Shown here: piece after piece, positions 10,299 to 20,165 of the stretch
Numbering within the stretch: the first letter of the stretch is position 1
Layout: each line of letters begins with the position of its first letter
Assembly (NCBI GenBank): GCA_003427395.1
Contig: BFEA01000192.1
Location: 2,404,056 to 2,436,744 of the forward strand
Length of the DNA: 32,689 nt
Origin: Chara braunii
Lineage: Eukaryota; Streptophyta; Charophyceae; Charales; Characeae
Direction: 5' to 3'
Made by a program: the position numbers and the translations under genes
The notes under the pieces: generated by a model
What the model saw: the letters and a program-made list of their open reading frames with translations, nothing else
Databases searched by the model: none
What the model was told of the DNA's origin: nothing

Positions 10299-11404
10299 AA
10301 GGTTAAGCCAAACCGAAGCCCCATTGCTTAACCTTTGTCTGTGCATACACAAAACAGAGGGCACAACTACTCTCTTCTTTAGGCAATTAGCTAGACAAAA
10401 CAGAAGCCACATTGTCTAGTTCTGCCAAGTGTATAATATTCAAATTTATAGTAACTTTCTGAATCCTTTAATCTATTGAAAACTAGGATTGAGCCTCATT
10501 GCTCAGTCCGCCGTTAAGTTACATTCTTTATATTCTTAATTAAATATTTTCTTCACTTTTTGTGATAAGCTATAGTCGGACCAAACCGAAGCCACATTGT
10601 TTAACGAGCTTGTTCTATAAAAATATAATACATATTCTCAAGTTCCTCGTTATGTGCGCGACTTTCAGACTAAGCCAAACCGAAGCCATATTGCTTAGTC
10701 TTCAGTCCAAACCTCCCTCAAAAAGAAACAAGTAGTTGGATCGGACCGAAGCCACATTGTCCAACTCCTTAACCCTTTTTTTTTTTTTTTTTTTAAGGTT
10801 GTGCAGGTTGGAAACAGTCCTAGGGGGAACCCTGTCGCTCGGTCGTAGACGGCAGCCCCACGAGGAGGGTCGGCGCGCCGAGCCTTCCTACGCTATCGAA
10901 GCGGGTACTACACTCGTCAAGCGAGACCCTTCTGGTGGCTCTGCCACCTACGGTATCTTATGTCCCATCCCCTTCCCCACACCCCCTAACACACTCACAC
11001 ACTTGAACCAGATGAGACTCTCAGTTGACAGACACCCAACCTCACGTACCCTGGAAGATGGGAAGGCTCCTGACTGAGGCCAACGCTCCTCGACCGCGTG
11101 CAGCCTGGGCAGGGTACACCCGAATTCAACTGATGGCCTTTCCCCGAGGACATTGTGATCGGGAGGTATACCGCACCCAATCATCCCGATAGCATGGGGT
11201 GCCCGTCCCTGCTCTTAAAGCCTTTCAACAGGCAAATCACCACAAGAACAACAACCAGGCTTGACTGGAGCCACATTGCCCAATTGCTTACATAACAACT
11301 TAGAGGGGTACGACATTCAGACTTGAACGAAGCAACATTGTCTGACTGTCAGGAAAACAAACAATACGATAGCCAAGCCCGATCGAAGCCACGTTGTTTG
11401 GCTA
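10299..11404. repeat. Array of nine hairpins with a conserved 17-nt loop and different stems
   Basis: The loop consensus CAAACCGAAGCCACATT is flanked by inverted arms that differ between copies. Stems (left arm / right arm): 10299-10308/10326-10335 (AAGGTTAAGC, 10 bp perfect); 10389-10396/10414-10421 (AGCTAGAC); 10486-10494/10501-10509 (GGATTGAGC, 6-nt loop only); 10575-10581/10599-10605 (GTCGGAC, two wobbles, one mismatch); 10667-10675/10693-10701 (AGACTAAGC, 9 bp perfect); 10734-10741/10759-10766 (AGTTGGAT); 11252-11260/11278-11286 (decayed); 11317-11322/11340-11345 (TCAGAC); 11370-11378/11396-11404 (TAGCCAAGC, one wobble). Eight of nine loops are exactly 17 nt. Early spacing is about 90 bp, and the spacers are not visibly conserved. 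Confidence 0.88.
10777..11215 (-). mobile_element. Possible retrosequence inserted in the hairpin array
   Basis: A run of about 20 T begins near 10777, right after hairpin six. It is followed by ~420 bp of much GC-richer sequence before the array resumes at 11252. A T-run on this strand is what the poly(A) tail of a minus-strand retroposed RNA would look like. No tRNA A/B boxes, 7SL or 5S similarity and no clear target-site duplication was seen. GGTGG/CCACC (about 10932-10946) forms a small hairpin. The ends are approximate. Confidence 0.35.
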
Positions 11405-12690
11405 AAAAGGAAACCAAAATAAATAAAGAAGACCCAATCATTGCAAGTAAAAGCACCTTCCTCCCACCTTCCCGTAATTCACTCCCTTCAAAATCTGATT
11501 TCAGACAGGCAAAGAAAAAGAAATTGAAGTTTGCGGAATTACCACTCAATTCCCTGCCTCCAGAACCCCTCCTGGGCTCCGTGAGAGCTCCCGCAATCGG
11601 TGGGCAAACTCCCCACGAGGTCTTGATGCGGTCCTACGGGTTGCAATCCCTCCTGTCGCCTTCCTCTGGTAACCTCAAACCAGACTTAGAGTAAGAAGGT
11701 CAAAAGTAGTGGTCTCGGATGCTCGAGATACAAGGATGGGACTGACTCAACTCTAAGGAGAGGGCCTTGTTGCCTTGATGCGCCTGAGGGCCCCGCAATG
11801 GTCACCAGAGCTAAGAAGATGGTCAACCCGAAGTCGAAACACAGGCTAATGACCTCCAGACGATTCTTCAAACCGCAACAGTGTCCTTTTTGCTAAAGTC
11901 TGACCACACCCTCAGGCCGCCATACTCCGCCCTCTGACTAACACCGAACTACGAAGCCTAAAACAACGATGTTAAAAATAGAGCACACGATCATGCCTCT
12001 ATTTGAAATGCAGACCAGAAGAGGCAACTCAATTGGAGAGTGCATCACAACGCCGCGCAGTGAACGCGCAGCGCGTGATGCAAAAATGCACCGCATGCGT
12101 CCCAACCTTGCAACAAGGCATGCAAGCGCGGTGCCCGGCAAGCAGGCAGCTCATACATAGTTGGGAACACAGCAAACGTTGTGCCTAGCGGGCGCTAACT
12201 GTACTCAGCGTAGTTCAGCAGCAATAGTTACATTCAACGTCACAATTCTTCATCAGCAGCAACGTCCCGTAATAAGTGCACTGCAAGACCACAATGAGGT
12301 CAAGCCGTGGAACTCAGTTGTTCGCTGTTTGAAGCCGTAACAGCAGTATCGGGTGTCCAGTAGCCACACAGACGCGAAGCCCCGCGGCTACGATAACAAT
12401 CTGTTGCCACAGCAGTGAGGCGCCGTCCGAGCATGCAACAACAACAACCAGGCCAGCATGCGAGTCTCCATAATGAGCAGGTACGTCCCCCACATTTTTG
12501 TCGATCTCCCGACCACGTTCGCTTCATCAACTAAGAACGATGATCATACATCAATCAGGCACCCCGTTGTAACGGACGCCCTTGAGGTGTGACAGCGGAG
12601 AGGGACGCAGACACACCACGTCGACCAGCCTGCTCAAAAGAATCATCGAGCGATCATGGGACGTGAGTTGAAGTACCGAGATGTGACAAG
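11405..12690. other. No gene recognised
   Basis: Mixed-composition DNA with short ORFs lacking recognisable domains. Local palindromes include CCTTG/CAAGG (about 12105-12117) and GCTGTT/AACAGC around 12318-12338, whose loop contains GAAGCC as in the upstream hairpin array. The last similarity may be chance. Confidence 0.45.
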
Positions 12691-12847
12691 GTCTTGCTCT
12701 CTGGATTGCAGACGGAGGAATTGCTCTCTGGATTGCAGGCGGACTCTTCCTCCGGAGGCCAACCCAACAGCCAGGGGCGAGCGGCCCGCTCAATCCAACA
12801 CAGCACACCGCACCCAGTCACCCGATTGATTGCAACGAGCCCGATCG

Positions 12848-12958
12848 ATTGGCTGCAAACAGCCGGCTCAACTGGCTGCAAACAGCCGGCTCAATTGCCT
12901 GAAAACAGCCCGCCCACTCGTTTGGCTGCAAACAGCCCGCCTGATTGGCGGCAAACAG

Positions 12959-12960
<2 letters not shown>
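12848..12960. repeat. Short tandem repeat carrying GGCTG-CAAA-CAGCC hairpins
   Basis: Five tandem copies of 23-27 bp, each centred on GGCTGCAAACAGCC or a close variant (GCCTGAAAACAGCC, GGCGGCAAACAGCC). The arms GGCTG and CAGCC pair perfectly in three copies. The spacer is CGGCTCAA-CT-like. The array runs directly into the CT microsatellite. Confidence 0.85.
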
Positions 12961-12999
<39 letters not shown>

Positions 13000-13000
13000 G
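12961..13000. repeat. (CT)n microsatellite, left of gap
   Basis: About 39 bases of CT. The sequence then continues for 36 bases, ending in GGGAAGGAATCTTCCC (stem GGGAAG/CTTCCC) at the gap edge. Confidence 0.95.
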
Positions 13001-13036
13001 CGTGTTTCTTTGTGCATAGCGGGAAGGAATCTTCCC

Positions 13037-13817
13037 NNNNNNNNNNNNNNNNNNNNNNNNNNNNNNNNNNNNNNNNNNNNNNNNNNNNNNNNNNNNNNNN
13101 NNNNNNNNNNNNNNNNNNNNNNNNNNNNNNNNNNNNNNNNNNNNNNNNNNNNNNNNNNNNNNNNNNNNNNNNNNNNNNNNNNNNNNNNNNNNNNNNNNNN
13201 NNNNNNNNNNNNNNNNNNNNNNNNNNNNNNNNNNNNNNNNNNNNNNNNNNNNNNNNNNNNNNNNNNNNNNNNNNNNNNNNNNNNNNNNNNNNNNNNNNNN
13301 NNNNNNNNNNNNNNNNNNNNNNNNNNNNNNNNNNNNNNNNNNNNNNNNNNNNNNNNNNNNNNNNNNNNNNNNNNNNNNNNNNNNNNNNNNNNNNNNNNNN
13401 NNNNNNNNNNNNNNNNNNNNNNNNNNNNNNNNNNNNNNNNNNNNNNNNNNNNNNNNNNNNNNNNNNNNNNNNNNNNNNNNNNNNNNNNNNNNNNNNNNNN
13501 NNNNNNNNNNNNNNNNNNNNNNNNNNNNNNNNNNNNNNNNNNNNNNNNNNNNNNNNNNNNNNNNNNNNNNNNNNNNNNNNNNNNNNNNNNNNNNNNNNNN
13601 NNNNNNNNNNNNNNNNNNNNNNNNNNNNNNNNNNNNNNNNNNNNNNNNNNNNNNNNNNNNNNNNNNNNNNNNNNNNNNNNNNNNNNNNNNNNNNNNNNNN
13701 NNNNNNNNNNNNNNNNNNNNNNNNNNNNNNNNNNNNNNNNNNNNNNNNNNNNNNNNNNNNNNNNNNNNNNNNNNNNNNNNNNNNNNNNNNNNNNNNNNNN
13801 NNNNNNNNNNNNNNNNN
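13037..13817. other. Assembly gap of 781 Ns
   Basis: Run of N. The long ORFs reported across it are meaningless. Both flanks carry CT repeats, so the gap is probably a collapsed or unreadable repeat. Confidence 0.99.

Positions 13818-13883
<66 letters not shown>
13818..13883. repeat. (CT)n microsatellite, right of gap
   Basis: About 65 bases of CT immediately after the gap. Confidence 0.97.
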
Positions 13884-13886
<3 letters not shown>

Positions 13887-14639
13887 GAACCCCGCTGGTA
13901 TCCCGACCAGGTAAACACAACGCCTGGACCAGTATGAACGGTCGAGCTTTACACAGGAATGCTAGCGGGATCCTGGTAACCATCAGCAGAACGAGGACGG
14001 GCTCGACGAGTCAACAACTCGTGGTCAATAGGTGGTGTCATTTTCGGCGAATTTTTCACCGAAACTGCCATATTTCCCTGAATTTTTGCTTTTTTTTGTT
14101 TTGTTTTTTTGTCTGACATGTATAAGCTTTAGCCTGCATAGTTTGTTTGCAAAAGTTTTGACGACATTGCTTGTAGTCATGCGGCGAAAAACCCGAATTT
14201 TGGGCCTTCCATTAACTTCGTGTCGAGTCAAGGTGGGTCAAGGTGAGCAGGATGAACACGTGGTGATGATAGCAGCGAGTGCTACAAGTTCGGTCATTAC
14301 CGAGAAGACGACCACGATCTCACCACGAAGAAGACCACAAGAAGAAAGAAGCTGGCGCTGGCGATTTATAGGTTGCTCTCCACGGCACAAAAAAATATGC
14401 AAAATGAGAATGAATTTTCCCGTAGTCATGGGAAGATACATACAATTACATTTGTGTCTCGTTTTTTTTTTTTTTTACATAAGAACTTTTTACTGTCGGG
14501 CGCAGCTCCTGCAACACATACCGCCCAAACTGTTACTCAAATAGGAATCCAGCGCGGCCAAATGATTCGCAATGCTTCGAAACCTTAGTGCAGCATCTTA
14601 ATTTGCTCGATTCCATGAAGAATTGGGCGAGATATTGAA
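13884..14639. other. No gene recognised
   Basis: Contains T-rich runs near 14090-14112 and 14461-14476. Open frames here show no domain, and no splice-framed coding block was found. Confidence 0.45.
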
Positions 14640-14766
14640 CTTTTATTCTCACCATAGCCACTTTCTCAAAGCTTCCACGCACTTTCTTCCATCTCCCTCT
14701 CCTATCCTACGCACTTTTATCCTCACCATAGCCACTTTCTCAAAGCTTCGACGCACTCTCTTCCAC
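14640..14766. repeat. 53-bp direct repeat, 74 bp apart
   Basis: Copies at 14640-14692 and 14714-14766 share CTTTTAT-CTCACCATAGCC and CTTTCTCAAAGCTTC with only a few differences. The second copy overlaps the 3' end of the candidate small gene on the minus strand. Confidence 0.85.
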
Positions 14767-15121
14767 TGAAGGGAGGAAGAAGACCAGCACCCTGGCTGCA
14801 ACCGACAACCATAGCCAGGACGGAGGAGACAAAGTGTTCGGCGGCCATAACCGCCCGTTTGCAGTGAGACACGCCGCAGAGGCATTCAGGGTAGATCTGG
14901 GACATTGTAGAGAGAGGAGCAGTGAGTGAGGAACAGTGCAAGTGAAATAGAGAGAGAAGTAGAGCATAAAGAGAGAGCGAGCTAGAGAGAAAAGGTGGAA
15001 GAAGGAGGAGGGAGTCAGGTACATACCGGAGGAGTGTTGCAGGTTTCAACCGCTTATTCCCGAACTTTTTCAAGTGTATAGTATTGTGCCTTGAGTGGGA
15101 CTTCGAATTTGCACTGTTCAT
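14740..15121 (-). CDS. Candidate small two-exon gene, 83-residue product with one hydrophobic segment
   Basis: An ATG at 15121-15119, preceded in frame by TGA, opens 31 codons (MNSANSKSHSRHNTIHLKKF...) and reaches a strong donor CG|GTATGT at 15027. A 130-nt intron with a long CT-rich tract ends at CCCAG|ATC (14897/14896). Exon 2 (14896-14740) keeps the frame and stops at TGA 14742-14740. The predicted product has a basic N-terminus and a single hydrophobic stretch, WLWLSVAARVLVFFLP, so it could be a small membrane protein. No family is recognised. The splice signals are good, but length and composition give little support; an untranslated RNA is an alternative. Confidence 0.28.
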
Positions 15122-16116
15122 GGACACCGCTCAAGCTTGTGTGAACGTCATCTGAATGTTCTCAACTGCATGTCGTATTTTGAGTTGAATCTTGCGAGGT
15201 TCGTTGCACAGCATTCATCAAATGTCCAAAAGAAGAAAGAATCTCCTGCTGGAACACGGCAGGATGCACAGATGTTTTTTTTTTTGGAGGTGGCCTCGTC
15301 CATGCAGAGGCTTACAGCAATACTCCCGCTATGGCTTTCTTTGCTTTTTCTGATTTTTTTTTTTTCTTTTCTGGATGGTGTTTCCGATCGCCGAGGAGGC
15401 GGGGGAGGGGGTGTGGCCCTATTGCTGTGTTGTCCTTCCCGCCTCCCTCCCCTCCTCTGCTTGCACCCCTCCTGTGCACTGTAGCTCTGCTGCGGCACTT
15501 GTGCGAGGCACAAGGCCTCGATAAGCCCTACTGGGTCCCTATGTGCAACAAGCGTCGGCCGCCCTAAGTGAAGGTAGCCTCGACAGACCTCAAGAGGCCT
15601 ATTTTGGACTACTACGCAACTGGGGAAATTCAGGCAGTTGCGCAGTGCCAGTTGGTTGGAAGCGCCCAGGCCCAGGCTGCCTTGCATTGCATGTAACTGA
15701 GGCAGGCCCTGGGTCGGATACACAAAGTGGACTGAACAAAGGCTGACGGCAGTTGGGTGCTGGTAACCACCACAGGCCCTGGACCTGTTGACTTCGGACT
15801 GAGGCTCAGCCTCCCTGGGCCTACCGGAAGCTTCTGGACCGGGGCCCAGTACCGCAGCACAGTACGCAGCCGCAGGCCACTTCGATATAGGGAAGGGCCT
15901 GCCTATGCATTGGACAGTCGGGCACTGGCTGCATTGTGCGCAAGTGTTGTTGTGCTATCGCTTGCCAGGCTCACGCGCTCACGGGCGAGCTGGAAGGAGC
16001 AGGCAGCCATAGCCAAGCTGCACTGCTGTATGTTGGATGGGGCACATGGTGGTCCTTCGGTGCAAGTGGCATCTGTGAGTTGGGGAACGAGGTTGTGAGT
16101 GATACGAGAGACATAC
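15122..16116. other. GC-richer, hairpin-containing stretch with no recognised gene
   Basis: Holds perfect short inverted repeats, for example CGCAACTG/CAGTTGCG (about 15614-15641) and GAGGC/GCCTC (about 15800-15812), amid AGGCC-rich sequence. It probably includes the intron downstream of the exon at 16117-16262. Proline-, glycine- or serine-rich ORFs here look like composition artefacts. Confidence 0.4.
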
Positions 16117-16262
16117 CTGGTGCTTGAAGCGTGCGGCATTGGCCGAGATCTGCTCGTACTTCGGGGAGCTGTTGACGTCATCGGCGGCCTTGTAGAGTAG
16201 GCTAGATAGGATCTGCCATCTGTAGTCTGGGCGCCGAGCGCCAGATAGGATAACATTGGTTC
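16117..16262 (-). CDS. Isolated exon of an unrecognised gene
   Basis: Reading leftward, the frame gives GARRPDYRWQILSSLLYKAA then DDVNSSPKYEQISANAARFKHQ and ends at an excellent donor, CAG|GTATGT (16117/16116). Composition and codon usage look like real globular protein with helical, charged character. The 5' edge is uncertain: AG acceptors occur at several points between about 16262 and 16207. No companion exon or known domain was identified. Direct ATCCTATCT repeats and a GGCGC/GCGCC palindrome sit at its 5' edge. Confidence 0.5.
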
Positions 16263-17365
16263 TTCGTTGATGATGACGATGAGACTATTCCAGCATTGTC
16301 AATTATGAGCTTTTGGTGTGCTCTTATTTGGTGAAACTCGTGATGCAATTCTGCTTTTGGTTCGAGGTCACGACTATCTGGTCTCATGTGTATGAAGTTG
16401 TTTGATTGCTGAAGTTCGCTATTGCTCATCTTCCTTGCAATTTGGTATCGAAGTTGTGGTACGGTGCGCTAATCTGGCGCTTGTCTTCTGCCTAATGCGG
16501 TACATGTACGCGGTGTGTGCGGTGAGCGACCGTGTCGTGGGACGTGTGTAGTGAGGAGGGCGAAGGCAAGAGTAGGCGACCCAGGTGGAGAGGGGTTCTC
16601 CAGGAAGGCTATGCGGTGTAATGTGGGTTCTGGACGGTGTGATGAGAACTAACTGATGTGCGATTGGTACTGAGGTGGAACGGCGTGTAATGCTGGTTGC
16701 GCCGAAGCAATGACTAGTCATCACAATCGGCGTCACGTCATCTGGTGAGATTATCTATGTGGTTGGGGGCAGCTATTTGAGGTATGGTGCTCTTAACCTT
16801 ATCTACCCTCTTCGACACTTCTTACCGTGAGGATGTGTGTTCCGTCTTGAGAGTCATCTCATTGTGAGGAGTCGAGTGCGCTCAACCTTGAGAGTCAGCA
16901 ATGTTCATGTGGAGCATCTGTATGGGTGGAGCTTTCTGAAGGGCCCTGGACGAAGCACTGGGTCACGGTGTCGGAAGACGGTGCGGCGCAGCAGCGGAAA
17001 ATGACTCGCCGCGGTCAAACCCCACGCTGCGTCAAAATCGCGCCTAGAGACGTCCACGGTCATGGTCAAGATGGACCCTAACGCATCGATTAGATTTCCT
17101 TTATGCCGAGATCAAAGGAAAGACGACGCGGCGGTACGGTCCCCCGAAGACCTGAATCGTCCCCGTTGGACTGGACCGACGCAACCGCAATGGGCCAATT
17201 AGTGGGGTCCGGTCCAAACGGCACCTGAAACGGACCAAGGGTTAGTGAGATATTCAAGTTTGACCGGTTGGGACCGGACCGACTTGGCCGCATAATTTGG
17301 CCAGAAAAGGGACAGCCCTAAGAAGTCATATAGATGAACAGCCAGGCCCAAATAATTAAAGATAG
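16263..17365. other. No gene recognised
   Basis: Unique-looking DNA. A TGGTATCGAAG word near 16443 only partly matches an initiator-Met PBS and lacks an LTR edge. 17090-17300 is rich in GGACCGG/CCGGTCC words, as often found in decayed LTRs, and precedes the 83-bp array. Confidence 0.4.
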
Positions 17366-17790
17366 GGTCGTGTGCTATTTTTAGCACGGGACTGACTGTT
17401 CGTCTCCCAAAGTCGGGCCTGCACCAGTCCCGTTCTAAAATTAGCACAGTCCCACGCTATTTTTAGCGTGGGACTAACTGTTCGTCTATCGGGGACTGGA
17501 CCTACGCCAGTCCCGTTCTAAAATTAGCAGAGTCCCACGCTATTTTTAGCGCGGGACTGACTGTTCGTCTACCGGGGACTGGGCCTGCGCCAGTCCCGTT
17601 CTAAAATTAGCACAGCCCCACGCTATTTTTATCATGGGACTGACTGTTTGTCTACCGGGGACTGGGCATGTGCCAGTCCCGTTCTAAAATTAGCACAGCC
17701 CCACGCTATTTTTAGCGTGGGACTGACTGTTCGTCTGTCGGGACTGACTGTTCATATCCCGAGGTCGGGACTGCTGCTATTTTTAGCGCA
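17366..17790. repeat. 83-bp tandem array, two hairpins per unit
   Basis: Hairpin II repeats at 17449-17474, 17532-17557, 17615-17640 and 17698-17723, exactly 83 bp apart. The best copy pairs GTCCCACGCTA with TAGCGTGGGAC (11 bp) around TTTT. The second keeps pairing with one G.T wobble, and the third is decayed. Between them hairpin I pairs GGGACTGG with CCAGTCCC (8 bp) around a 7-nt loop. Partial units at 17372-17387 (GTGCTA/TAGCAC) and about 17774-17787 mark the ends. Confidence 0.92.
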
Positions 17791-17854
17791 GGCCCGGTCT
17801 AGAGTTTGACCACAGCCCCGACCTTGGGACTGCAGCACTCAGCCCCGATCACCT

Positions 17855-17880
17855 GGCCTCTCCATCATAAAAGAGAGGCC
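17855..17880. repeat. Perfect 8-bp hairpin GGCCTCTC/GAGAGGCC
   Basis: Arms 17855-17862 and 17873-17880 with loop CATCATAAAA. It lies just downstream of the 83-bp array. Its palindromic form and position make a structural or terminator-like role possible, but nothing here proves one. Confidence 0.75.
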
Positions 17881-18254
17881 ACGTCACCCAAGGATACAGA
17901 TCAGCATGCGTGACACACGTGGCACGGATCAGACTGTGAGAGAACCCTCACCTGCGGGAGCGCTACAGCTTTGGCGGAACGGCAAGGGGCGGAAGGCACG
18001 AGCCAAAGAACAACGACTTGCCAGCAGGAGCACGAGAGGAGCACGGAGCAGGAGGCAAGAGAGTCGAGCAGAAGGCAAGCCAAGGAAGGGATAAGGAAAA
18101 GGGGGGGGGCAAGACTGGCCCCTCACTTTCCCTTTCTCATCCTTTTTCTTCTCTCTCTTCTCTTCTTCCCTTTCACTCCCTCTTCTTTCCAACCGCGTCC
18201 ATGGGCTGTGTACGTGCTGTATCTGATCTGTGCGCACTATTTCTGAGCTCTGTT

Positions 18255-18400
18255 GATTGGTTATGAATCGTGCGCTCACGCGCTATATCTGAGGGTTGAC
18301 CTTGAGCTGAGCACTGAAGAGCACTGCACTTGATGACTGGCTATGAATTGTGCACTCACGTGCTGTATCTAAGGGTTGACTTTGAGACGAGCGTTGCCGA
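18255..18400. repeat. 80-bp direct duplication
   Basis: GATTGGTTATGAATCGTGCG (18255) recurs as GACTGGCTATGAATTGTGCA (18335) and similarity continues through GGGTTGAC-TTGAG. Within it GCGC-TCAC-GCGC in one copy corresponds to GCAC-TCAC-GTGC in the other, so both stem positions changed while pairing was kept. Confidence 0.85.
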
Positions 18401-19040
18401 GCAATCAAATTAAGTCCGCTGTTTAGCTGTGCCGAGAGTCATTGGAACTGAGTTTTCATAATCCTTTGCCAGGCTGTGTCGAGAAGCACTCAAATTGAGT
18501 ATGCTGATCCACTGTCTGTATATCAATTTATTGTGCCAAGAGGGCACTCGATTTTAGCCTATTGATTGGTTGTGCCAGGAGGCACTCAATTGAAGTATGC
18601 CAATTTGCTGCGCCTAAAGAGAACTTAATCTGAGCATGTCCCTGCGACTGTGCGCATCTACGTGCGACACTGCGCAAAGTGTGATTTCACATAATCGATC
18701 TGCAAAGCCTTGCCAAAGTGATTTTGAGGGACTGCGACTGTGCGCACTCGGATTGCGACACTGCGCGTCCAACCCGCCAGTTACGACATTTCAATTTGTA
18801 AACCTTGCTTTTGATGATCTCGGGAATTGCGACTGTGCGCACTTTAGTCCAAGTGAGACATTGCGCTCTCTGATAAAGGCAGGTGCTGTACTGATTTTGA
18901 GACTGTCTGCGCGGCCACTTTGAGTAATTAAGTCGATTTTAAGACTGCCTGCGCAGCCACACTGAGAAACAAGCCAATCTTGAGACCGTGCCTGCGCAGT
19001 CATCAAGTCGATTTTGAGAATTTGCCTATATCAGGCTTGA
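18401..19040. repeat. Highly degenerate tandem repeats with GTGCC/GGCAC and GTGCGCAC words
   Basis: Blocks such as GTGCC-AAGAG-GGCAC (about 18534) and GTGCC-AGGA-GGCAC (about 18572) recur every ~40-80 bp with CTCAATTGAGTATG-like spacers. They are followed by ~100-bp units containing GCGACTGTGCGCA and CTGCGCG. This bridges the 80-bp and 74-bp arrays and may share their origin. Confidence 0.55.
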
Positions 19041-19049
19041 GGGCCATTT

Positions 19050-19490
19050 GCAACTGCACTGTGTCTGAGGGCCGTATCTGAACTGTGCGTTGTTCGCACC
19101 ATGCCTTGTGCTGTTCGCACCATGCTTGAGGGCCAAGTCTGAGGGCCGTATCTGAACTGTGCGCTGTTCGCACCACGCCGTGCGCTGTTCGCACCATGCT
19201 TGAGGGCCATGTCTGAGGGCCGTATCTGAATTGTGCGCTGTTCGCACCATGCTGTGCGCTGCTCGCACCACGCTTGAGGGCCATGTCTGAGGGCCGAATC
19301 TGAACTGTGCGCTGTTCGCACCATGCCGTGCGCTGTTCGCACCATGCTTGAGGGCCATGATTGAAGGTCATATCTGGACTGTGAGTTGTTCGCACCATGT
19401 TGTGCGCTGTTCGCACCATGCTTGAGGGCCAAGTCTGAAGGCCATGTCTGAACTGTGTTGTGTGTGCACCACGACTAAGGGCCATTTTCG
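19050..19490. repeat. 74-bp tandem array with GTGCG/CGCAC hairpins
   Basis: CTTGAGGGCCA occurs at 19125, 19199, 19273, 19347 and 19421, exactly 74 bp apart. Each unit holds two copies of GTGCG-CTGTT-CGCAC, a 5-bp stem with a 5-nt loop. Outer copies (19440-19490) are decayed. Open frames across it on the minus strand (HGANSAQ repeats) are repeat artefacts. Confidence 0.93.
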
Positions 19491-19594
19491 AGCCATTTGC
19501 AATTGTGCGTCAAGGGCCAAATCTGAGCCATTGCAATTCGTATCTGTGCGCCGTGCGCACATCACACCCAAGAGCCATATACGAGCTTTCTGCA

Positions 19595-20165
19595 GTGTGT
19601 GCCGAGGCGCGCGCTGCAGTTGACTTTTCCAAGTTCAGGACTGTGCGCCAAGGCGCGCACTGCAGTTGGCTTTACCGAGTTCGGGACTGTGCGCCCAGGC
19701 GCACACTGCAGTTGGCTTTACCTAGTTCGGGACTGTGCGCCCAGGCGCGCGCTGCAGTTGGCTTTACCGAGTTCGGGACTGTGCGCCCAGGCGTGCACTG
19801 CAGTTGGCTTTACCTAGTTCGGGACTGTGCGCCTAGGCGCGCGCTGCAGTTGGCTTTACCGAGTTCGGGACTGTGCGTCCAGGCGCGCACTGCAGTTGAC
19901 TTTTCCAAGTTCGGGACTGTGCGCCCAGGCGCGCACTGTAGTTAGCTTTTCCGAGTTCGGGATTGTGCACCCAGGCACGCACTGCAGTTGACTTTTCCAA
20001 GTTTGGGACTGTGCGCCCAGACGCGCACTGTGTACTTGGTTTTTCCGAGTTCGGGACTGTGCACCCAGGCACGCAAAGCAGTTGACTTTTCCGAGTTCGG
20101 GACTGTGCACCCAGGCGCGCACGACAGTTGACTCCCCCGAGTTTGGGATTGTGAGCCCAGGGATG
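19595..20165. repeat. 46-bp tandem array with GTGCGC/GCGCAC hairpins
   Basis: CTGTGCGC recurs at 19641, 19687, 19733, 19779, 19825, 19871 and 19917 and continues, more diverged, to about 20165; roughly 12 units. Each unit is GTGCGC-CCAGGC-GCGCAC followed by TGCAGTTGGCTTT-CCGAGTTCGGGA. Many differences between copies convert a G-C pair to a G.T wobble. A solitary related hairpin occurs at about 27289-27306. Confidence 0.93.

Noticed and set aside
12318-12338. Extra member of the conserved-loop hairpin family (GCTGTT/AACAGC with GAAGCC in the loop)
   Set aside because: The loop is 9 nt rather than 17 and shares only GAAGCC; this could be chance.
12694-13983. Long open frames of 350-406 codons
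   Set aside because: They run through 781 Ns and flanking CT repeats; almost all of their residues are undefined.
16440-16460. Possible initiator-Met primer binding site (TGGTATCGAAG)
   Set aside because: It matches the usual TGGTATCAGAGC only at the start and has no adjoining LTR end or internal coding region.
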